The notes beneath the pieces are model-generated. The model was not told the DNA's origin. It did no database searches and was given only the letters and a program-made list of their open reading frames with translations. Positions 25,456 to 33,183 of a stretch of DNA of 64,000 nucleotides are shown one piece after another (the first letter of the stretch is position 1; each line of letters begins with the position of its first letter). The DNA comes from UBA2272 sp034368805 (GTDB taxonomy: Bacteria > Actinomycetota > Coriobacteriia > Anaerosomatales > Anaerosomataceae). The position numbers were made by a program, and so were the translations under genes. Where the stretch lies: NCBI GenBank assembly GCA_034368805.1, contig JAXMLJ010000012.1:20448-84447 (forward strand). Direction: 5' to 3'.

Positions 25456-26215
25456 CCGGGGCCTTGCGGTCTCCCGGGAGGCTGCCCGCGCTTCCGTGCT
25501 CGCCGGACACGTGACGGTGGACGGTGTCGTGGTGACCAAGGCCGGAACCCCGGTACGACCGGACGCGGTCATCGAGGTCGCCGGCGGGCGTCGTTACGTG
25601 TCGCGAGGCGGTGACAAACTCGAGGGTGCGCTTCAACGGTTCGGTATCGACCCGTCGGGACTATCGGCGCTCGACGTCGGCGCGTCGACGGGTGGGTTCA
25701 CCGACTGCCTCCTGCAGCACGGTGTCTCCCATGTGACCGCGCTGGATGTGGGCTACGGGCAACTCGCGTGGTCGCTGCGTATCGACCCTCGAGTGCGGGT
25801 GCTCGAGCGGACGAACATCCGGAACGTCGATCCGTCAACGCTCGGCGGACCGTTCGGCCTGGCCGTGATCGACGTCTCGTTCATCAGCCTCGGCAAGGTG
25901 CTGCCGACGGTGTTGCCGCTTGTCGCCGGCGGCGGAGGCTGTTTGGCGCTCGTTAAGCCGCAGTTCGAGGCTGGTAAGGGTCGAGTCGGTAAGAAGGGCG
26001 TGGTGCGGGATCCGGCGGTGCACGCAGACGTGCTGACGTCGGTCGTGTCTGTCGTGCATACGGCTGGCTGGGTGGTCCGGGGGCTGGGATGGTCGCCCAT
26101 CACGGGTCCCGAGGGTAATATCGAGTTCTGGATGTGGGCGGCGCCGACAGGGGAGCCGACTGACGAGGAGCCCGGCGCGGTGGTCGCCGCCGCGCACGAG
26201 GCGCTGGGAGGCTGA
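25421..26215 (+). CDS. tlyA: TlyA family rRNA (cytidine-2'-O)-methyltransferase
   Basis: The 264-residue protein has an N-terminal S4 RNA-binding domain (RRIDVEIASRGLAVSREAARASVLAGHVTVDG) and an FtsJ/RrmJ-like Rossmann methyltransferase domain. SAM-binding motif I reads ALDVGASTGGFTDCLLQ, and the catalytic lysines are in YVSRGGDKLEGAL and ALVKPQFEAGKG. Mycobacterial TlyA methylates 16S and 23S rRNA and confers capreomycin sensitivity. It starts inside the end of dxs and ends one base before nadK. Confidence 0.94.
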   Translation: MAGRRIDVEIASRGLAVSREAARASVLAGHVTVDGVVVTKAGTPVRPDAVIEVAGGRRYVSRGGDKLEGALQRFGIDPSGLSALDVGASTGGFTDCLLQHGVSHVTALDVGYGQLAWSLRIDPRVRVLERTNIRNVDPSTLGGPFGLAVIDVSFISLGKVLPTVLPLVAGGGGCLALVKPQFEAGKGRVGKKGVVRDPAVHADVLTSVVSVVHTAGWVVRGLGWSPITGPEGNIEFWMWAAPTGEPTDEEPGAVVAAAHEALGG

Positions 26216-26216
26216 G

Positions 26217-27065
26217 TTGCGCATATTGCTGGTACCGAATCCGGCGAACCGCCGATCCGTGGAGTCGGTCGCGGTCGTCTCCGCGCGGCTGACCGCGTTG
26301 GGCTATGAGCCGATACTGGTCTCCACGGATGCCGAGGCATGCGGTGTGCCCGAGCTTGGCGTGCCGCGTGCCGAGATCGGCGAACCGGAGATGGCCGTCG
26401 CACTCGGCGGGGACGGCACCATGCTCAAGACCGTCCACATGCTCGGCGTCTCCGAGGTGCCGGTGCTCGGCATCAATCTCGGAAGGCTCGGGTTCCTGTC
26501 CGGAGCCGACGGCGACGCTCTGGACTCCGCGCTCGATGCCGCGCTGGCGGGGGAGGCGCGCGTCGAGCGCCGACAGACGATCGAGGCGGCACTGGAGATC
26601 GGCGGCAGGGCGGTCGGCACCTATCGGGCGCTCAACGAGGTCTTCATCGGCCGCGGCGGAGGTTCCCGCGGGGTCGAGCTGGAGCTGGCCGTGAACGGCG
26701 TCACCGTCGGCAGGTACGTGTGTGATGGCGTGATCGTGGCGACCCCGACCGGGTCTACGGCATACGCGCTCTCGGCCGGCGGGCCGCTCGTGTCTCCCGA
26801 CGTCCGTGGCATGGTGCTCGTGCCGGTGGCTCCCCATGCGCTCGGGGTGCGGCCGATGGTGCTCGGACCGGGCGATGTCGTGCGCGTTACGTGCCCCAAT
26901 CCGGCCCGCGCTGAGGCGTGCGTGTCGGTTGACGGGGATCAGCTGCCGTGCCGCACCGTGCTCGGCAGTGTCGAGGTGAGTGTCGGCGGTCACGACGTGC
27001 GGCTCATGAAACTCGACGGGCGCGACTTCTATGACGTCCTAGCGCAGACGTTCCTGGGGGCATGA
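26217..27065 (+). CDS. nadK: NAD kinase
   Basis: The 282-residue ATP-NAD kinase makes NADP. The signature GGDGTMLK and following LGINLGRLGFLSG are present, as are the NAD-site NE (ALNEVFIG), VATPTGSTAYALSAGGP and the later VSVDGD. The start is TTG at 26217, five bases after GGGAGG; no ATG or GTG fits the family N-terminus as well. In Bacillus an argR gene sits between the tlyA homologue and recN; here nadK takes that place, as in many actinobacteria. Confidence 0.95.
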   Translation: MRILLVPNPANRRSVESVAVVSARLTALGYEPILVSTDAEACGVPELGVPRAEIGEPEMAVALGGDGTMLKTVHMLGVSEVPVLGINLGRLGFLSGADGDALDSALDAALAGEARVERRQTIEAALEIGGRAVGTYRALNEVFIGRGGGSRGVELELAVNGVTVGRYVCDGVIVATPTGSTAYALSAGGPLVSPDVRGMVLVPVAPHALGVRPMVLGPGDVVRVTCPNPARAEACVSVDGDQLPCRTVLGSVEVSVGGHDVRLMKLDGRDFYDVLAQTFLGA

Positions 27066-27066
27066 C

Positions 27067-28707
27067 GTGCTCTCCGAGCTTCACGTACGCGACCTCGCCC
27101 TCGTTGAGGACGTCTGGCTCGAGTTCGGGCCGGGCTTGACCGTGCTTACGGGGGAGACCGGCGCCGGCAAGACCGTGCTCGTCGAGGCGCTCAAACTGCT
27201 CCTCGGTGAGCGCGCGGACTCCGCGATGGTGCGGCAGGGCGCCGAGGAGGCGCTCGTCGAGGGGCGGTTCGTCATCGACGGCCGTGAGGTGCTCGTGCGG
27301 CGTCGCGTGAGCGCCGAGGGCCGGTCGAGGTGCACCGTCGACGGCGAGATGGCGACGGTCGGCACGCTTGCCGAGCTGCTCGGTGGTCAGGTCGATCTGC
27401 ACGGTCAGCACGAGCATCAGGCGTTGCTCTCGCCGGCGCGTCACGCCGGTTATCTCGACCGGTTCATCGGCGCAGAGGCACTTGAGGCGCTCGAGCGGTA
27501 TCGGGACGCGCATACGGCGGCCGAAGAGGCTGCTCGCGCGCTCCAGGCGCTCGAGGATGCTCTCGCCGATCGCGGTAGGCGCGAGGATTACCTGCGCTTT
27601 CAGGTTGCGGACATCGACGCCGCGACCCCGCGGGCGGGAGAAGATGCGGAACTCACCGCGCTGCTTCCGCGCTTGCGGCACGGGCAGCGTCTCACTGCTG
27701 CTGCCGCGTCCGCGCACTCGGCGATCCAGGGCGAGGGCGGTGTCTCCGATGGGCTCACTGCCGCAACGAGCGCACTGGCGGCGGCAGGCGGGCTCGACCC
27801 TGTGCTCGACGAGCTTGCAGACGCTGTCGGCAGGCTCGACATCGAAGTACAGGAGGCAGCGGCCTCGCTGCGCACGTATGCGGAGAGTGTCGAACACGAT
27901 CCGGCGGCACTCGACGGGACGGAGCGCCGCCTGCACGAGCTCGGCGACCTGATGCGCAAGTACGGTCCGGCTCTCGACGACGTGCTGCGCACACGCGAGG
28001 AGGCCGCCAGAGAGATCGAGCTCCTGGACTCGGGTGAGGCCGGCATCGAGCAGGCGCGGGCCGCGGTAGCGCAGGCACGTGAGCGCCTCGTGAGGGCCGG
28101 TGAGGCGATCGTCGGCCTTCGCGACGGGTCCGCAGACGCGTTCGTGGATGGGCTGCGCAGCGCCGCTGCCGATCTGGCGCTGCCGACTGCCTCCTTCGCC
28201 GTTTCCCGTACCTCTCTTCCCGAGACTGCCTGGACCACAGACGGCCCCGAGCGTGTCGAGTTCCTCTTCGCGTCCGGTACCGGTGAGGAGCCGCGTCCCC
28301 TTGCACGGGTCGCGTCTGGTGGAGAGATCTCGCGCGTCATGTTGGCGCTCAAGAGCGTGCTCGGCGCGGCAGACGCGGTCCCCGTCCTCGCCTTCGACGA
28401 GGTCGATGCCGGCATCGGTGGAGCGACCGCACTCGCGGTCGGCAAGCGTCTGGCCAGGCTGGCCGAGAGCCACCAGGTCCTGGTCGTCACCCATCTGCCG
28501 CAGGTTGCGGCATATGCCGACTCGCAGGTGGTCGTCTCCAAGTCCGAGGAGTCCGGACGGACCGTGACACGCGCCGGCACCATCGGCGAGGGCGAGCGTG
28601 AGGTCGAGATCGCACGTATGCTGGCCGGCGGCGCATCCGAGACAGGGCTGGCGCACGCGCGCGAACTCCTCACCTCTGCCGCCTCGGAACGTAGAGCGGG
28701 AGGCTAG
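27067..28707 (+). CDS. recN: DNA repair protein RecN
   Basis: The 546-residue SMC-like ATPase acts in double-strand-break repair. Walker A GETGAGKT is near residue 30, followed by the typical QVDLHGQHEHQALL block and a long coiled-coil middle. The C-terminal half holds the ABC signature ASGGEISRVMLALK, Walker B FDEVDAGIGG and THLPQVAAYAD. The start is the GTG at 27067, one base after nadK. The gene ends the Bacillus-like block; no spoIVB follows. Confidence 0.97.
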   Translation: MLSELHVRDLALVEDVWLEFGPGLTVLTGETGAGKTVLVEALKLLLGERADSAMVRQGAEEALVEGRFVIDGREVLVRRRVSAEGRSRCTVDGEMATVGTLAELLGGQVDLHGQHEHQALLSPARHAGYLDRFIGAEALEALERYRDAHTAAEEAARALQALEDALADRGRREDYLRFQVADIDAATPRAGEDAELTALLPRLRHGQRLTAAAASAHSAIQGEGGVSDGLTAATSALAAAGGLDPVLDELADAVGRLDIEVQEAAASLRTYAESVEHDPAALDGTERRLHELGDLMRKYGPALDDVLRTREEAAREIELLDSGEAGIEQARAAVAQARERLVRAGEAIVGLRDGSADAFVDGLRSAAADLALPTASFAVSRTSLPETAWTTDGPERVEFLFASGTGEEPRPLARVASGGEISRVMLALKSVLGAADAVPVLAFDEVDAGIGGATALAVGKRLARLAESHQVLVVTHLPQVAAYADSQVVVSKSEESGRTVTRAGTIGEGEREVEIARMLAGGASETGLAHARELLTSAASERRAGG

Positions 28708-28709
28708 CC

Positions 28710-29831
28710 GTGCAGACCACGGGACGCGCACGTCTCGGCAGGAAGACGAAAGATCTCGTCAAGCGACTGAGCCGCGACGACATCGCCATCATCGACCACG
28801 TCGACATCGATCGCGTCAGTGCGGAGTCGCTTCTCGACACCGGCGTCGAGGTGGTCATCAATGCCGCCCCTTCGATCTCCGGCGCCTATCCCAACCTCGG
28901 CCCGCTGATCCTGCTTCGGGGTGGCGTTCGCGTTATCGACAACGTCGGTCAGCAGGTGTTCGAGCGAATCGCCGAAGGTGACGAGATCGAGATCTTTGGC
29001 GGCGATGTCCTGCTCGGAGGAGCGGTCGTGGCATCGGGCGTCCGCCTGACCGTCGACGCAGTAGAAGAGGCGCTCGAGAAGGCCACACGTTCGCTCGACG
29101 ATCAACTCGATGCGTTCGTCCGCAACACGATGGAGTTCGTGGAAAAGGAGCGGGCGCTGCTGACGGGCGCGGTCGCCGTGCCCCACCTGAGGACCCGCAT
29201 CGAAGGCCGCCACGTGCTCGTGGTGGTGCGCGGCTACGATTACAAGGATGATCTCCGGACGTTGCTGCCGTACATCAAGGAGACACGACCGGTGCTCATC
29301 GGGGTCGACGGCGGCGCGGATGCCCTCCTCGAGTACCGGTTGCGCCCCGACCTGATCGTTGGCGACATGGACTCCGTGAGCGATGCCGCGCTCGGAAGCG
29401 GCGCGGAACTCGTGGTCCACGCGTATCCGGACGGTACGTGTCCCGGTCGCGAGCGACTTGCGACGCTCGGCGTGAGCGCGACCGAGTGGCGCGCGCCGGG
29501 GACGAGCGAGGACCTCGCACTGCTGCTGGCAAGCGAGTCGGGCGCGGATCTCATCGTCGCCGTCGGCACGCACTGGAATCTGCTCGAGCAGCTCGATAAG
29601 GGCCGCAAGGGCATGGCGTCGACCTTCCTCGTGCGGCTTCGCCTAGGCCCGCGCCTCGTGGACGCCAAGGGTGTGAGTCGGCTCTACCGGGCATCGGTCA
29701 AGCCGAGCCAGCTTCTCGTTCTCGTAGGGGCGGCGCTCGCCGTCATCACGGTCGTGATCTCGATATCGCCGCCGGTCAGGTCATTCCTCGCACTGCTGCT
29801 GCTCGGCGTGCGGGCCGCAGTCGGACTCTAG
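28710..29831 (+). CDS. steA: SteA-like cytokinetic/envelope protein
   Basis: The 373-residue protein has an N-terminal region (NAAPSISGAYPNLGPLILLRGGVRVIDNVG), a central thiamine-pyrophosphokinase-like domain (VLIGVDGGADALLEYRLRPDLIVGDMDSVSD) and two C-terminal hydrophobic segments (about 335-373) for membrane attachment. In Corynebacterium SteA and SteB form a complex at the division septum that affects envelope integrity. The TPPK catalytic assignment by homology is probably misleading. GTG start after GGAGG; steB follows after 12 bases. Confidence 0.85.
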   Translation: MQTTGRARLGRKTKDLVKRLSRDDIAIIDHVDIDRVSAESLLDTGVEVVINAAPSISGAYPNLGPLILLRGGVRVIDNVGQQVFERIAEGDEIEIFGGDVLLGGAVVASGVRLTVDAVEEALEKATRSLDDQLDAFVRNTMEFVEKERALLTGAVAVPHLRTRIEGRHVLVVVRGYDYKDDLRTLLPYIKETRPVLIGVDGGADALLEYRLRPDLIVGDMDSVSDAALGSGAELVVHAYPDGTCPGRERLATLGVSATEWRAPGTSEDLALLLASESGADLIVAVGTHWNLLEQLDKGRKGMASTFLVRLRLGPRLVDAKGVSRLYRASVKPSQLLVLVGAALAVITVVISISPPVRSFLALLLLGVRAAVGL

Positions 29832-29843
29832 GAGGCCAACCAC

Positions 29844-30713
29844 ATGTACAACCTCCGCTATCACGTCGCATCGCTCGTGGCAGTCTTTCTATCATTGGCG
29901 GTCGGCCTACTGCTTGGCACCGTTGTCGCCGAGCGCGGGATGATCACGGACCAGTCGAGCGCGCTGGTTGCCGATCTCCAGGCACGGTTCAACGAGATCG
30001 ACGTTGCCAACGCGGAGCTGCGCGACGGACTCGCGCGTGACCGTGCGTTTGCCGAGGATGCGGCCGACTCGCTGATCGCGGGAAGGCTCGAAGGCATGCG
30101 GGTCGCGGTGCTCGTGGGCACCGGCCGTTCCGACGGGCGCGGGGCGGTCGAAGAGGCGGTAGCCGCGGCTGGTGGCACAACGGTCATCGTGCCGATCTCG
30201 GTCGAGGGACTCGGCCTGGATACCACTGAGCCTGAAGGCCTGGCCGGGTACTTCCACGGCCGGGACATCGAGATGGCTGCGCCCGGCGACGAACTGCAAC
30301 GACAGGTCGCAGTATCGCTCGTTGAGGAGCTACGCTCCGGCGGAGAACGACCGCTGTCCGATCTTCTTACGCAAGCCGGCCTCCTCGGTACCGTGGAGAG
30401 CGCGGACGGCACGGACACCGTCGATGCGGTGGTCTTGATGTCGGCGACCGCCGACGGATGTGACCCGTTCGCGCTTGCGGTCGGCCGGGCGATGGCTGAC
30501 GCTGGTGGCGCTAGCGTGGGCGCCGAAGCGGCGACATCTACCGGCGTGCTGGCCGAGGCGTGCGCGGATGCGGGCCTGTCGGCCGTCGCTCACGTGACGA
30601 CCGCCCAGGGCCGACTGTCGCTCGTGTGGATACTCGCTGACCTCGTCGACGGGTACTTCGGTGCCGGAGACGATGCCGACGGATTCTATCCTTCGTTGCT
30701 GCCCGGCGACTGA
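29844..30713 (+). CDS. steB: MctB/SteB-like membrane protein
   Basis: The 289-residue protein begins MYNLRYHVASLVAVFLSLAVGLLLGTVVAERG, the hallmark of the copper-transporter MctB (DUF3186) family. One transmembrane helix is followed by a coiled coil (residues about 35-70) and an extracytoplasmic Rossmann-like domain. Mycobacterial MctB was named for copper resistance, while the corynebacterial homologue is the SteA partner. The pairing with steA favours the division/envelope role here. Strong AGGAGG ribosome site. Its 3' end overlaps the convergent glycosyltransferase by 28 bases. Confidence 0.85.
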   Translation: MYNLRYHVASLVAVFLSLAVGLLLGTVVAERGMITDQSSALVADLQARFNEIDVANAELRDGLARDRAFAEDAADSLIAGRLEGMRVAVLVGTGRSDGRGAVEEAVAAAGGTTVIVPISVEGLGLDTTEPEGLAGYFHGRDIEMAAPGDELQRQVAVSLVEELRSGGERPLSDLLTQAGLLGTVESADGTDTVDAVVLMSATADGCDPFALAVGRAMADAGGASVGAEAATSTGVLAEACADAGLSAVAHVTTAQGRLSLVWILADLVDGYFGAGDDADGFYPSLLPGD

Positions 30714-31384
30714 CGCTCGAGCGCGAGTCGTGCGAGGCTGACCGCCACGGCCACGAACTGCCTGCCCCGGTGGAGGAAGCCTGCCAGGTCGCGTCCGGTG
30801 GCGGCGTGCCGCATCGTCGTGGGTACCTCGAGGACGCGACCGCCCGCGCGGCTGACCCGCACGGTGAGCGCGACCTCGACGCCGTAGCCGCCGGCAAAGG
30901 GCGTGGCGACCGTCCAGGCGCTTCGCGTCAGTGCTCTCTGGCCCGAGAGTGGCGCGTCGGTCTTGTAGCCTGACAGGGCCCTGATCCCGATGCGGGCGAG
31001 GCCCTTCACGAGTCCGAAGCCGCCCCGGCGGTCGGGCCGGGGGAAGGCTGCGACGGTCATGTCGGCGCGGTCATCGACGATCGGCGCAAGGAGCGCGCCG
31101 GCCTCGGCCGCCGTCTCCCCGAGGTCCGCATCGAGCAGGACGAGGACGTCCGCGGTCCCGGCGATGTGCTCGAGGCCCGCCTGCAATGCCCCGCCCTTGC
31201 CCCGGTTCCGGGACAGCCTGACGACGTCGGCTCCTGCCTCGGCGGCGCGTGCCGCGGTGTCGTCGTCGGACGCGTCATCGATGACCACGACGTGATCGAT
31301 CTCGGGCACAGAACGCGCAGCTGTGACCGTTGCGGATATGCGGTCCGCCTCGTCGTGGGCGGGTATGAGCGCGACGACGTTCAC
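30686..31384 (-). CDS. Family 2 glycosyltransferase
   Basis: The 232-residue GT-A fold enzyme has VVALIPAHDEADRISATV at the start, VIDDASDDDT, and the metal-binding DAD in VLLDADLGE. Proteins of this size and type transfer a sugar to a polyprenyl phosphate or to a cell-surface polymer; the acceptor cannot be told from sequence. No transmembrane tail is seen. It starts four bases inside the end of murJ on the same strand, so the two are one operon, and it converges on steB. Confidence 0.88.
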   Translation of the reverse strand: MNVVALIPAHDEADRISATVTAARSVPEIDHVVVIDDASDDDTAARAAEAGADVVRLSRNRGKGGALQAGLEHIAGTADVLVLLDADLGETAAEAGALLAPIVDDRADMTVAAFPRPDRRGGFGLVKGLARIGIRALSGYKTDAPLSGQRALTRSAWTVATPFAGGYGVEVALTVRVSRAGGRVLEVPTTMRHAATGRDLAGFLHRGRQFVAVAVSLARLALERQSPGSNEG

Positions 31385-33009
31385 CGGCGGGGGCGGTTCA
31401 ACCCGAATCGGCCGAGCACCCTACCGGTCGACTCGGCCAGTTCGGGCACCCTGAGCGCGGTCATGAGGCCATAGGCCGTGATGACTCCGGCGAGGCCCGC
31501 GCCCAGCAACTGGATGAGGAAGCCGCCCGGGAGGCCGGCAAGCGACCCGGTGCTGCGCATGACCAGGGTTGCGACTCCTGCGCCGAGCGCCGAGGCGACC
31601 GCGACCTTGCCGAGCGTGAAAGCCAGCGCGCGACCGTCGATGGTGCCGACCCTGCGGTGCAGGATGAGGAGCAGAACGAGGACGTGGCCGAAGAAGAAGA
31701 CGCCGTCGGAGATGGGTATGCCGATGATACCCAAACCGTTCCAGTCGGCGAAGCCGGTGGTGAGCACCGCATAGAGGGCGATGTGGACGAGCGTCGCGAT
31801 GATGTTCGTGTACATCGGCGTCTTCGTGTCCTGGAGCGAGTAGAAGCTCTTGAGCACGAACATGTACGAGGCGAAGAAGAAGAGTCCGAGCGCCCACCAC
31901 ATGAGGACGCCGGCGACGACCGGCACGTCGTTGGAGGTGAAGCCTCCGGCGCGGTACAGCGTCACGACCGGCGTGGCGAGTGCAGCCAGTAGTGCCGCGA
32001 GCGGGAGGACGAGCACCATGGTGGCCCTGAGACCGCGCCCGAACATGGCGCCGAACCCGGGCATGTCCCCCGAGTTCGCTCGCTCCGCGAGCTCGGGGAA
32101 GATCGCCGTCGCCACGGCGACCGCGAAGATCCCGTACGGCAGCTGGTAGAACTGCCATGCGTAGCGCAGCGCGGCCTGGCCGCCTTCGCCGGTGGCGACG
32201 GCGAAGTTCGTGCGAAACGTCACGGCGATGAGGTTGGTCACGACGTACACGAGTGTCGGCGCCATCTTTGCGGCCACTTTGCGCAGCCCCGGGTGCTGCC
32301 AGTCGATCCTCGGCGTGTAGCGGACTCCGAGCTTGATGAGGCTCGGTACCTGGACGATGACCATCACGAGCACGCCGAGTGTGGTGCCGACCGCGAGTCC
32401 CGTGAGCGCGAGCTGTGGGTCGCGATCGCGGAACGGGACGTAGAAGCCGAGCAGGGTGGCCGTGACGACCAGATTGTTGAACACGGGGGCGATGAACGGC
32501 GCGGTGAACTTGCGGTACGAGTTGAGCACGCCGGTGAAGACGATCGACATGCCGTAGAAGACGATCTGCACGGCGAAGAACCTGAAGAGCCATATGGCCA
32601 GCGTGGCCTGCTGGGCGGGGACCGTCAGGGTCTGGGAGCGCACGAACGGATCCGGCCACAACGTGGCGATGAGCGCGACCGCGCCCAAGACGAGCACGAT
32701 GATGTTGAGTACGTAGCTCGCGAAGCGCCACGCGTCCTCTTCGCCTGCGTGCTGCTTGCGCTCGAGGAACAGCGGGATGAACACGCTCGACAAGACACCG
32801 CCGACGAGGAGCTCGAAGACCATGTTCGGCAGGTTGTTCGCGATGTCGTATGAGTCCGCGATCGCCGTCACGCCAAGCGCGTATGCCATCGCCCACGTGC
32901 GGACGAAGCCCGTGATCCTCGAGACGAGGGTGGACGCGGACATGGATGCGGTCGAGCGGGCTATCGATGGTCTGACTATGGTGTACTCCCGAGTGTGAGA
33001 TGACCGCAT
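31381..33009 (-). CDS. murJ: Lipid II flippase MurJ
   Basis: The 542-residue MOP-superfamily exporter has about 14 transmembrane helices and flips lipid-linked peptidoglycan precursor across the membrane. Typical segments include LVSRITGFVRTWAMAYALG, ADSYDIANNLPNMVFELLVGGVLSSVFIPLF and SFYSLQDTKTPMY. Two starts are possible: ATG 33009 (542 aa) and ATG 32943 (520 aa). Neither has a good ribosome site; I prefer the longer because homologous helix 1 begins before the second. murJ is outside the dcw cluster here but lies in an envelope neighbourhood with steAB and a PNPT-type transferase. Confidence 0.94.
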   Translation of the reverse strand: MRSSHTREYTIVRPSIARSTASMSASTLVSRITGFVRTWAMAYALGVTAIADSYDIANNLPNMVFELLVGGVLSSVFIPLFLERKQHAGEEDAWRFASYVLNIIVLVLGAVALIATLWPDPFVRSQTLTVPAQQATLAIWLFRFFAVQIVFYGMSIVFTGVLNSYRKFTAPFIAPVFNNLVVTATLLGFYVPFRDRDPQLALTGLAVGTTLGVLVMVIVQVPSLIKLGVRYTPRIDWQHPGLRKVAAKMAPTLVYVVTNLIAVTFRTNFAVATGEGGQAALRYAWQFYQLPYGIFAVAVATAIFPELAERANSGDMPGFGAMFGRGLRATMVLVLPLAALLAALATPVVTLYRAGGFTSNDVPVVAGVLMWWALGLFFFASYMFVLKSFYSLQDTKTPMYTNIIATLVHIALYAVLTTGFADWNGLGIIGIPISDGVFFFGHVLVLLLILHRRVGTIDGRALAFTLGKVAVASALGAGVATLVMRSTGSLAGLPGGFLIQLLGAGLAGVITAYGLMTALRVPELAESTGRVLGRFGLNRPRR

Positions 33010-33045
33010 AAGTGTAGCCGACCGGGCTCTGTGGTACCGGGTCGT

Positions 33046-33074
33046 CTGGCACATCAGTCGCCGCTTGGTATACT
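33046..33074 (+). promoter_or_regulatory. Promoter with extended -10 for the 33184-36400 genes
   Basis: CTGGCA (33046-33051) is spaced 17 bases from TGGTATACT (33066-33074), an extended -10. It would give a leader of about 100 bases containing the stem GCCGGTCGC/GCGACCGGC around 33106-33130. It is the best promoter match in the first half of the window, and it lies in the divergent gap with murJ. Confidence 0.5.
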
Positions 33075-33183
33075 CCGACGCGGGCACCGCGTACGCGATA
33101 GCGCGCCGCGCCGGTCGCTGCGACCGGCCCCCTGATCGTGTCCGTCTGATGACGCACGTCCGCACGCGGACGGGGAGGGGCCC

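Noticed and set aside
28710..29831. Thiamine pyrophosphokinase
   Set aside because: The central domain resembles TPPK, but the flanking region, C-terminal membrane segments and partner gene fit SteA.
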